Both the position numbers and the translations under genes were made by a program. 40,064 nt of DNA. Source: Rhodospirillales bacterium. GTDB taxonomy: Bacteria > Pseudomonadota > Alphaproteobacteria > Acetobacterales > Acetobacteraceae. The stretch is from contig JANXTF010000075.1 of NCBI GenBank assembly GCA_025352565.1, positions 1 through 40,064 of the forward strand, in the 5' to 3' direction. Shown here piece by piece: positions 33,702 to 40,064 of this stretch (positions within the stretch are counted from its first letter, which is position 1; each line of letters starts with the position of its first letter). The notes under the pieces are model-generated. The model searched no databases and was not told the origin of the DNA. It saw only the letters and a program-made list of their open reading frames with translations.

Positions 33702-34127
33702 ATGAGCACGCATCCGGAGACGGCGCAGGCAATCGAGCAAGGCACGGCGCACTTCATGCAGACACTCGGCAACCTGCCGGAGCCCATTCGTGCCATGATG
33801 GAATACTTGCCCGAGCACTTCGCGGGGTATCTGCGGTTTCGCGAGGCGGTCTACAAGACGCCGGAGCAAGGCGCTCACCTCCCGGTCAAGACCAAGGAGC
33901 TGCTCTACACCGTCCTCGACATCGTCACAGGCAACCTGGATGGAGCCAAGAACCACGCGCAGGCGGGGGTTTCGGCGGGGATGACCAGTGGGGAGCTGGC
34001 CGAGGCCTGCATGCAGGTCATGCACGTTTGCGGCGTCACCACCTGGGGCAAGACCGGATACAAGGTCGTCGACTATGTGGCCGGGCTCGAGCGGGCCGGT
34101 AGCTCCAGCCCGGCTCCGGTGGCGTGA
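33702..34127 (+). CDS. Carboxymuconolactone decarboxylase-family protein
   Basis: The 141-residue all-helical protein has the AhpD/CMD core: VKTKELLYTVLDIVTGNLDGAKNHAQAGVSAGMTSGELAEACMQVMHVCG. The CxxC peroxidase motif of AhpD is absent, so a redox role like AhpD's is unlikely. A role as a decarboxylase, hydrolase or lactone-handling enzyme is possible. It starts 2 bp after the dehydrogenase stop and its own stop overlaps the next gene's possible GTG start (GTGA). It therefore belongs to the same operon. Confidence 0.85.
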   Translation: MSTHPETAQAIEQGTAHFMQTLGNLPEPIRAMMEYLPEHFAGYLRFREAVYKTPEQGAHLPVKTKELLYTVLDIVTGNLDGAKNHAQAGVSAGMTSGELAEACMQVMHVCGVTTWGKTGYKVVDYVAGLERAGSSSPAPVA

Positions 34128-34132
34128 TCGGC

Positions 34133-35167
34133 ATGGCCCGTTCCAGGCTGCCACGGCTGGCCTTGCCGGTCTTGCTCGCGTCGACGTTGCTTTCCGGGTC
34201 GGCAGTGGCGCAGGTCACCAGGACGGCCTTGCGTGTGGCTGATCATTATCCAGCCAACGCCTCCACGGCGAATTACACGATCAAGTTTTTCATGGACACC
34301 GTTCGCGAGGCTTCGGGGGGCGCCGTGACCTTCGAGTATTATCCATCGGAACAGCTCGGCAAGGCGCGTGACATGCTGGCGCTTACGCAGCAGGGCGTCA
34401 CGGATATCGGCTTCATCGCCCCGGCCTATGTCTCCGACAAAATGCCCTTGTCCGGCGTCGCCGAGTTGCCAGGCACCTATTCCGGCGCTTGCCAGGCGGT
34501 TGCAGGCTACTGGAAGTTGGCGAAACAAGGGATACTCGCGGACCGGGAATTCAAGACGAACGGCATACGTCCCCTGTTCGCATACCTGTTGCAGCCGTAT
34601 CAGATCCTGACACGCCGGCCGGGTATCGACGTCGCGGGCTTGCGTGGCCTCAAGCTGCGGAGCGGCGGGGCCGCGATGGACGTCACCGTCCGTCACCTGG
34701 ATGGGACGCCGATCCGCCTGGGCGGAGCAGACGTCTATTCCGCCTTGTCGCGCGGGACGATCGACGGAGTCGTGTTCCCGCTCGCCGCGGTCAGGGAATT
34801 CAAGCTGGACGAATTGCTGCGCGCGGGGACGCTCGGCGAGAATCTCGGCGGCTTCGCATCCGTATACGCCATCTCGGAGAAACGCTGGAACGCGCTGTCT
34901 GAGGATGTTCGCAAGGTCCTGGACGAGGCTGGAGAGCAGACCGTGCTGCACGCCTGCACGCTGCTCGAGGCGGAGGAGCAGCCGGCGGTGGACCGTCTTC
35001 GCGAGGCCGGGCTCGTGCTGCAGCCCCTGTCGCCTGCCGACCATGCGAAGGTGCTGGAAGCGCTCAGGCCTGTGCAGTCGGAATGGGCCACGGGGCTCGA
35101 TGCGCGGGGGCTGCCCGGGAGCGAGGTGCTCCGCGCTTTTCTCGCGGCGCTGCCGCAACCGCGATGA
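34133..35167 (+). CDS. TRAP transporter substrate-binding protein DctP, first copy
   Basis: The 344-residue periplasmic binding protein has a Sec signal peptide (MARSRLPRLALPVLL... to AVAQ near residue 26). Family motifs are FEYYPSEQLGKARDML, PYQILTRRPG, GLKLRSGGAAMD and SRGTIDGVVFP. R176 in GLKLR is at the place of the conserved arginine that pairs with the ligand carboxylate in DctP proteins. Two cysteines (SGACQ and HACTL) are shared in position with the second binding protein downstream. The start could instead be the GTG at 34124, overlapping the previous stop. It begins the order P-Q-M-P. Confidence 0.92.
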   Translation: MARSRLPRLALPVLLASTLLSGSAVAQVTRTALRVADHYPANASTANYTIKFFMDTVREASGGAVTFEYYPSEQLGKARDMLALTQQGVTDIGFIAPAYVSDKMPLSGVAELPGTYSGACQAVAGYWKLAKQGILADREFKTNGIRPLFAYLLQPYQILTRRPGIDVAGLRGLKLRSGGAAMDVTVRHLDGTPIRLGGADVYSALSRGTIDGVVFPLAAVREFKLDELLRAGTLGENLGGFASVYAISEKRWNALSEDVRKVLDEAGEQTVLHACTLLEAEEQPAVDRLREAGLVLQPLSPADHAKVLEALRPVQSEWATGLDARGLPGSEVLRAFLAALPQPR

Positions 35168-35727
35168 TCGCCGGGCTGGATCGGGCACTTGGCGGGATCG
35201 AGCGCCTGTTCGCGCTTTTTGCAGCGTTGATCCTCGTGTTCGTCATGCTGACCGTCTCGCTCGACGTCGTCATGCGATACGCGTTCAACCGGCCGCTTGG
35301 CTGGACCTATGACCTGATCTCGCTCTACCTGATGACCGCGCTGTTCTACCTCGTCCTGTCCCGGGCCTTCGCCGAGGGCGCGCATATCAGCGTCGACATC
35401 CTGGAAGGGCGCTTCCCAACGTCGGTGCGCCGGGTCTGCCATGGAACGGTCGCTCTCGTCTCGGCGTCGATCTTCGGCGTGATCGCATGGCTGGTCGCGG
35501 GACGAACCTGGGACGACTTCGTCAGCGGCGCTGCGACGTCGGGGGCGATCCTATGGCCGACGTGGCTTTCGGAGATCCTTGTGCCGGTAGGTGCCGGGCT
35601 GCTCACCTTGCGGCTTCTGTTGCACGCGGCTGCGCATTTCGGCTCACTCGCGACCGGACGCGACCTCGTTCCCCTGCCGGTGCCGGCGGGCTCCGCGGCG
35701 GCCGTCGCGAAAGGCGCGTTCGAGTGA
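35164..35727 (+). CDS. TRAP transporter small permease DctQ
   Basis: The 187-residue membrane protein has four predicted helices. The first two flank VSLDVVMRYAFNRPLGWTYDL, the typical DctQ motif with R-Y/F-N-R-P-L-x-W. It bridges the binding protein and the large permease. The ATG overlaps the upstream stop (ATGA), and its own stop overlaps the GTG of dctM, so P, Q and M are tightly coupled. Confidence 0.94.
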   Translation: MIAGLDRALGGIERLFALFAALILVFVMLTVSLDVVMRYAFNRPLGWTYDLISLYLMTALFYLVLSRAFAEGAHISVDILEGRFPTSVRRVCHGTVALVSASIFGVIAWLVAGRTWDDFVSGAATSGAILWPTWLSEILVPVGAGLLTLRLLLHAAAHFGSLATGRDLVPLPVPAGSAAAVAKGAFE

Positions 35728-37016
35728 TCGTCACAGCCATCCTCGCCGTCTTGTTCGTCCTTCTGATCGTGGGTGCGCCGGTCGGGTTCGCAATGGCGCT
35801 GGCCGGCAGCGCGGGGCTGCTGCTCAAGGGCGGCTGGCCGCTGCTGCTGGGCATATTATCGACCGCGCCGGTCTCGGCAGTCAGCACCTACGAGCTGATC
35901 ACGATCCCTATGTTCCTGCTGATGGCCGAGATGGTCCTGCTGAGCGGGGTGGCAGACGATCTTTTCAAGGCCGCCGCGGCCTGGATCGGGCGGGTTCCGG
36001 GCGGGCTGGCGATCGCCACGGCAATTGCCGGCGCCGGGTTCGGCGCGATCTGCGGCTCCAGCACCGCTTCGGCCGCCACCCTGTCCTCCACCAGCCTGCC
36101 GGCCATGCTGCGCCAGGGCTACGAGTTGCGTCTGGGCGCCGGCGTGGTCGCGATCTCCGGCACGTTGGCCATGCTGCTGCCGACGAGCATCGCCCTGGTG
36201 ATCTTCGGATTGCTGGCCGACGTCAGCATCAGCAAGCTTCTGGTCAGCGGCATCTTTCCAGCCATCCTGGTCACGGCGATCATCATCCTGACGGTTCTCT
36301 TCCTGATCTGGCGCGATCCCAGCCGCGCGCCTGCCGGCGTCCGCACAAGCTGGGGCGAGAAGTTCAGGCTCCTGCGGCTGGTTGCGCCGATGGTCATTCT
36401 GTTCGCCGCGGTCACCGGCACCATCTACAGCGGGGCGGCGACGCCGACCGAGGCCTCGGCGGTCGGCGCGCTCGGCGGCCTGCTGCTGGCGATACTGCGC
36501 GGCAAGGCGCAGCCGGGGCCACTGCTCCGCGCGGTCAAGCATGCGGCGTCCGGCAGCTGCATGATCGCCATGATCCTGCTGGGCGCGCACATCTTCAGCT
36601 ACGCGTTCACCCTGACCCAGGTCACCCAGAACCTGGTGGGATGGATCGGCACCTTGGACGTCTCGCGCTGGGTGGTCATCTCGATCATCCTGACCGGCTA
36701 CATCGTCCTGGGATCGTTCATGGATCAGATGGCCATCCTCGTGCTGACGGTTCCCGTGGTGCTGCCGCTTGTCGTATCGCTTGGGTTCGATCCGATCTGG
36801 TTCGGCGTCGTCAAGATTGTGACCGCGGAGGTCGGCCTTATCACCCCGCCAATCGGGCTGAACTGCTTCGTCGTGGCCCGCTATGCGAACCAGCCGGTGG
36901 GCGAGATCTTCCGGGGCACCTGGCCGCACTTCCTCGCGCACCTGGTCGCGATCGCCATCCTGGTCGCGTTCCCGGCCATCGTCCTGTGGCTGCCGGATCA
37001 CATGGGAACGCGATGA
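35724..37016 (+). CDS. TRAP transporter large permease DctM
   Basis: The 430-residue inner-membrane permease has about 12 hydrophobic segments. Family motifs are GAPVGFAMALAGSAGLLL, YELITIPMFLLMAEMVL, GAICGSSTASAATL, SGAATPTEASAVGALG and GLITPPIGLNCFVV. It drives sodium- or proton-coupled uptake of the ligand handed over by the DctP protein. It starts at GTG 35724, overlapping the dctQ stop as GTGA. Confidence 0.95.
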   Translation: MIVTAILAVLFVLLIVGAPVGFAMALAGSAGLLLKGGWPLLLGILSTAPVSAVSTYELITIPMFLLMAEMVLLSGVADDLFKAAAAWIGRVPGGLAIATAIAGAGFGAICGSSTASAATLSSTSLPAMLRQGYELRLGAGVVAISGTLAMLLPTSIALVIFGLLADVSISKLLVSGIFPAILVTAIIILTVLFLIWRDPSRAPAGVRTSWGEKFRLLRLVAPMVILFAAVTGTIYSGAATPTEASAVGALGGLLLAILRGKAQPGPLLRAVKHAASGSCMIAMILLGAHIFSYAFTLTQVTQNLVGWIGTLDVSRWVVISIILTGYIVLGSFMDQMAILVLTVPVVLPLVVSLGFDPIWFGVVKIVTAEVGLITPPIGLNCFVVARYANQPVGEIFRGTWPHFLAHLVAIAILVAFPAIVLWLPDHMGTR

Positions 37017-37044
37017 TACCCGAGAGTTGCATGGAGGGGAGCCG

Positions 37045-38058
37045 ATGAGACGCCTCATAGCTGCGGCCGCGATGCTGGTTTGGATGGGACCGCTGGCATC
37101 GGCGCAGGAGCGTGTCGTGCTCCGGGTGGGCGACACTTATCCGGCAGGCCATTACATTGCTGAGGCTTTGACGAAGCCCTGGATGGAGGACGTCAAGGCC
37201 CGCTCGGGTGGGAGGGTCAGTTTCGAATACTATCCAGCCTCGCAGCTCGGCCCCGGGCGGGAGATGCTCAGCCTGACGCAGTCGGGTGTCGTCGACGTCG
37301 GGATCATGATCCCCTCGATCATATCGGATCGGCTTCCCCTCTCGCTGGTAGCGGAGCTTCCAGGCGACGCGTCCACGTCCTGCCAAAGCACGCAGGCGTT
37401 CTGGTCACTGACCCGGCCGGGCGGCGTGTTGGCCGAGAAGGAGTATGGGCCGAACGGGATCATCGTCCTGTTCGCGGCGGCGCTTGTTCCCTATCAAATT
37501 TTCTCGCGCCGGCCGATCGAGACGCTCAAGAGCCTTGAGGGGCTCAAACTCTATTCCCCGGGCGGCGCCAAGGACCTGACCGTCCGCAGGGTCGGGGCCG
37601 TGCCGATCCGGATGGAGACCGCGGATCTTTATCAGGCAATGACGCGCGGTACGATCGATGGGGCGTTGATCTCGTATGGATCGATCCTCGCCTACCACCT
37701 GCCGGGCCTGATCCATGCCGCGACATTCGGCGAGAACCTCGGGACCGGCGTGATCGCCTACGGGATCAGCCGGACCCGCTGGGACAAGCTTTCCGTCGAT
37801 ATCCAGTCCGCTCTGGCGGGGGCAGGAGAGGCCGCCACGCGCCGGGCCTGCGCGAGCTTCGATGCTGGGGTGAGCGGTGATGTGGCGAAGCTGCAGCAGG
37901 ACGGAGTGGCCTTGGTGAGGCTCCAGGATGACGACCGGGCAGCCCTGGCCAAAGCGACCGCCGGCGTCGCGAGCGAATGGGCGGCCGAACTGGACCACAG
38001 GGGCAAGTCCGGCAGCGAGGTGCTGGCCGCTTTCCATAAGGCGCTGCCGCCCCCATGA
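37045..38058 (+). CDS. TRAP transporter substrate-binding protein DctP, second copy
   Basis: This 337-residue paralogue of the first DctP aligns along its whole length (FEYYPASQLG, AELPG, PYQIFSRRP, RGTIDG, FGENLG, SGSEVLAAF-x3-LP). A signal peptide ends near ASA-QERVV (residue 21). At the position of the carboxylate-binding arginine it has tyrosine: Y170 in GLKLYSPGG. It therefore may bind a different, perhaps neutral or CoA-precursor-like compound, or be non-transporting. A second binding protein behind one QM permease is unusual. The start has GGAGGGGA upstream, 28 bp after dctM. Confidence 0.92.
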   Translation: MRRLIAAAAMLVWMGPLASAQERVVLRVGDTYPAGHYIAEALTKPWMEDVKARSGGRVSFEYYPASQLGPGREMLSLTQSGVVDVGIMIPSIISDRLPLSLVAELPGDASTSCQSTQAFWSLTRPGGVLAEKEYGPNGIIVLFAAALVPYQIFSRRPIETLKSLEGLKLYSPGGAKDLTVRRVGAVPIRMETADLYQAMTRGTIDGALISYGSILAYHLPGLIHAATFGENLGTGVIAYGISRTRWDKLSVDIQSALAGAGEAATRRACASFDAGVSGDVAKLQQDGVALVRLQDDDRAALAKATAGVASEWAAELDHRGKSGSEVLAAFHKALPPP

Positions 38059-38092
38059 CCCGGCCCGCCACCTGCAACCCTGGAGGTTCCAT

Positions 38093-39232
38093 ATGAGTAC
38101 AACATTGTCGCAGGCGGCGCTCCCTGAGAACGCGCTCGAGCAGGCGAAGGCTCTGCTCGGTATGCCGATCAGGGTCGAACTGTGGAACAACGAGGCCACG
38201 CGCGACACCATCCGCCACTACGCCTGGGGAATCGGCGACGACAACCCGCTGTATACCGACCCGGCCTATGCCGAGACGGCGCACTGGGGCACGCTGATCG
38301 CCCCACCCACATTCTTCTTCGGCGTGTTCGACGCGGTGGTGGCGCCAGGTCTCCCGGACGTCCATTGGTTCTATTCCGGGGCGGACTGGTTTTTCGGCGA
38401 GCCAGCCCGGCGCGGGGACGAGTTTACCGTCACGGCCGAATATGTCGGGGCCGCCGAGGTTGGCGGGAGCCGGGTTGGACGAATGCTCGTGCAGACGGGC
38501 GAGGTCGGTTATTTCAACCAGAAGAACGAGCTTCTCGCCCGCGTTCTCTCGCACTGCTTCCGGGTGCCCCGCCCCGGCGCGGAAGGCGGACTGCGCTACG
38601 AGCCACGGGAGGCGCACCGCTACACGCAGCAGGAATTCGACGAGATCGAGCATGCCGTCATGACTGAATACCGCCGCGGGGCGGCGCCGCTGCATTGGGA
38701 GGACGTTCAGGTGGGAGAGGCGATGCCCGGCACCGTACGCGGCCCGCTGACGCTGCTGGACATGACCTGCTACTACGCCGGAGCGGTCGGCACATCGGGC
38801 TACAAGTCGACCAAGCTGAAGACGCAATATCGGGTTTGGGCCCGCACCGCCCCCGAGCGGCTACCGAACAACTACGATCCGAGCTATTACGCGGCGCCGT
38901 ACAGCCCGTCCATTGGGCACCAGGATGCCAAGGTCGCGGTGTCGGACCTCGGAATGCCAGGGCCGTATGATAACGGGCCCCAGCGGATCGGCATGGTTGC
39001 GACCTGCGTCACGAACTGGATGGGTGATGCAGCCCTCCTGCGAGAGCTCTCGGTGCGGCTCAAGAAGCCGGTGATCTTCGGTGACACGACCTTCACGAAG
39101 GGGAGGGTGACCGGAAAGCGCATGGATGGCGGTGTGGGACTGGTGGAGGCCGAGGTGTGGGCCGAGAACCAGCTTGGCGACGTCACCGCAAGCGGTCGCG
39201 CCCTTGTCGAATTGCGGGCTCGCCGACCTTGA
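38093..39232 (+). CDS. FAS1-like dehydratase / MaoC-type double hot-dog hydratase
   Basis: The 379-residue protein has an N-terminal MaoC_dehydrat_N-like half with WGIGDDNPLYTDPAYAE and LIAPPTFFF. This is followed by a second hot-dog half (LHWEDVQVGEAMPGTVRGPLTLLD...YYAG). Such enzymes hydrate or dehydrate acyl-CoA thioesters. With the AMP-forming ligase at the other end of the cluster, it suggests catabolism through CoA esters. TGGAGG lies 8 bases before the ATG. In related clusters, CoA-transferase or acyl-CoA dehydrogenase genes often follow; here the region is disrupted. Confidence 0.87.
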   Translation: MSTTLSQAALPENALEQAKALLGMPIRVELWNNEATRDTIRHYAWGIGDDNPLYTDPAYAETAHWGTLIAPPTFFFGVFDAVVAPGLPDVHWFYSGADWFFGEPARRGDEFTVTAEYVGAAEVGGSRVGRMLVQTGEVGYFNQKNELLARVLSHCFRVPRPGAEGGLRYEPREAHRYTQQEFDEIEHAVMTEYRRGAAPLHWEDVQVGEAMPGTVRGPLTLLDMTCYYAGAVGTSGYKSTKLKTQYRVWARTAPERLPNNYDPSYYAAPYSPSIGHQDAKVAVSDLGMPGPYDNGPQRIGMVATCVTNWMGDAALLRELSVRLKKPVIFGDTTFTKGRVTGKRMDGGVGLVEAEVWAENQLGDVTASGRALVELRARRP

Positions 39233-39269
39233 GGCCCATGTGTATCCATTCGATTGAGAGGGTACCCCG

Positions 39270-39461
39270 ATGGCGAGCACGATCCCGGTATTGAGCGCGC
39301 TGGCACGGGAGCGGCTGAACCGTGTGGCCGTGCCCATGATCGTCTCGCTGCTGCTGAAGCGCGGATATCGGAACACTATGCTGTTCGGCCCGCGCCCGGC
39401 AGCGGTCTGGTTCGGCAGTGACCACGGCGCCTCCGTCATCAGGCTGGAGCGGCTGGACTGA
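39270..39461 (+). CDS. Short ORF of 63 residues, possibly truncated gene
   Basis: It has AGAGGG 8 bases before its ATG. The sequence is basic at the start and ends GASVIRLERLD. That tail faintly resembles the LGADVIKVE segment near the N-terminus of family III CoA-transferases, which would fit the end of this cluster, but the match is too short to name it. The stop lies next to the IS66 scrap, so a once longer gene may have been cut. It may also be a chance frame. Confidence 0.35.
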   Translation: MASTIPVLSALARERLNRVAVPMIVSLLLKRGYRNTMLFGPRPAAVWFGSDHGASVIRLERLD

Positions 39462-39514
39462 CGGTCACTGGGTATCCAGGTGCCGCCCAGGAGCGCCTCG
39501 ACAGCCCGCGCCGC

Positions 39515-39703
39515 CAGGCCGTCGCTGGATGGCGGTTTGCCGCTGTTCAGCCCAAGCTGGCGTTCCAGTTGCGCCACGCGCGCCACCACAGCGGCGTTCT
39601 GGGCGCGCAATTCGGCGAGGATCGCTTCGTGGCGTGCCGAGATCGCCGCGTTGTTGTCCGGTCTGGGAGTGCCGCGGGCGGTGTCATCGACACCTTGACT
39701 GAT
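39515..39703 (-). pseudogene. IS66-family transposase N-terminal fragment
   Basis: On the minus strand the frame reads AELRAQNAAVVARVAQLERQ followed by LGLNSGKPPSSDGL, the N-terminal coiled-coil and signature of IS66 transposases (TnpC). After SSDGL the sequence departs from the family. The zinc-binding and catalytic domains are missing, and there is no tnpA/tnpB in view, so it is a dead remnant. Confidence 0.78.
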
Positions 39704-39927
39704 ACCAGCCCGTAGCCGGTCAATGTCTTCTCCAGTGACCTACCTGGGCAGTTACTTAAAGTCAGCTTTTGCCATTCCTACAAAAATGGTCACCCCGCGA
39801 AATAGCGACTAATCGTCCTCAACTTTATCAACAGCTTGTCCACTCTCTTGCATGATTAAACGAACGTCCGGCTCGCGATTAATTGCATCCACGCTAGGCG
39901 ATCCCGCGATTAAGCGGAAGTGCCTTA
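39704..39927. other. AT-richer spacer between IS remnants, no gene recognised
   Basis: About 220 bases clearly lower in GC than the rest of the window, with no ORF or RNA gene that I can support. It probably consists of stacked insertion debris. Confidence 0.5.
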
Positions 39928-40064
39928 GAGTCCGTCCGAAAACTCATTCAGCGATTGCAGAGCTTTCGCGTCATCAACCTGATTGACGCGAGTTGCAGGA
40001 ATGCGAGTGCGTTACGGGTGCGGTTTTCGAAATCTTTGGCAAGGCGGCGGCAGCGGTTGAGCCA
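39928..40064 (-). mobile_element. IS5-family insertion sequence, one end
   Basis: The element end reads GAGTCCGTCCGAAAACTC (39928-39945), followed inward by the 3' end of a DDE transposase gene. It is preceded by TA, the target duplication expected of the IS427 subgroup, but the other end lies outside the window so this cannot be confirmed. Confidence 0.75.
39948..40064 (-). CDS. IS5-family transposase, C-terminal 38 residues (partial at window edge)
   Basis: The minus-strand frame WLNRCRRLAKDFENRTRNAL... ends at LMTRKLCNR and a TGA at 39948-39950. This is the conserved C-terminus of IS5/IS427-type transposases, containing the E of the DDE triad region (KDFE). The rest continues past the right edge, so intactness is unknown. 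Confidence 0.85.
   Translation of the reverse strand, partial: WLNRCRRLAKDFENRTRNALAFLQLASIRLMTRKLCNR

Overview
The window is GC-rich chromosomal DNA of an alphaproteobacterium, most likely from the Rhodospirillales/Acetobacteraceae. The evidence is the gapR (DUF2312) and DUF1244 genes, the block fabD-fabG-acpP-fabF-mltG-yicC, and the Hint_2-type protein. The taxonomic placement is inferred from gene content and was not tested by a database search. No tRNA, rRNA, CRISPR array or prophage was seen.

Layout. (1) 1-243: remnant of a group II intron, minus strand, with an internal deletion. (2) 343-8214: a LysR regulator diverges from a probable operon of Rieske oxygenase, Gfo/Idh/MocA dehydrogenase, [2Fe-2S] ferredoxin, an unknown 100-residue protein, a class II aldolase-like protein, and a tripartite tricarboxylate transporter made of a TctA-TctB fusion and a TctC binding protein. 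This set looks like uptake, dihydroxylation, rearomatisation and decarboxylation of a phthalate-like aromatic acid; the substrate is inferred. (3) 8347-12409: a small coiled-coil protein and a form II CoxS/CoxL/CoxM molybdenum hydroxylase, closed by a very strong hairpin. (4) 12491-26697: core genes, namely pyruvate kinase, type II glycerate kinase, DUF1244, gapR, GNAT, long-chain acyl-CoA synthetase, oligoendopeptidase F, an ABC1/UbiB-like kinase, and the fatty-acid-synthesis/mltG/yicC block. (5) 26875-28137: a protein with an apparently altered Hint domain, an acidic Pro/Glu linker and two C-terminal repeats. (6) 28138-29928: a scar region with a lone TniQ gene and the 3' end of a P-type cation ATPase gene. 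(7) 29929-39232: a second catabolic cluster with an AMP-forming acyl-CoA ligase, an IclR regulator, a maleylacetate-reductase-like enzyme, a carboxymuconolactone-decarboxylase-like protein, a TRAP transporter with two paralogous binding proteins, and a FAS1-like/MaoC dehydratase. (8) 39270-40064: a short ORF, an IS66 transposase scrap and the end of an IS5-family element running out of the window.

The two catabolic clusters lie on either side of a conserved housekeeping core, and each has mobile-element debris at its outer edge. Each carries its own regulator and its own high-affinity, binding-protein-dependent organic-acid uptake system. Regulatory structure is visible at both: a long palindrome over the lysR start codon, and two similar GTTTC-N7-GRAAC sites next to iclR and the maleylacetate-reductase-like gene. 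No complete undescribed system stands out. The best candidates for new biology are the aromatic-acid gene set with its unknown small protein and no reductase, the two TRAP binding proteins that differ at the usual carboxylate-binding arginine, and the altered Hint protein.
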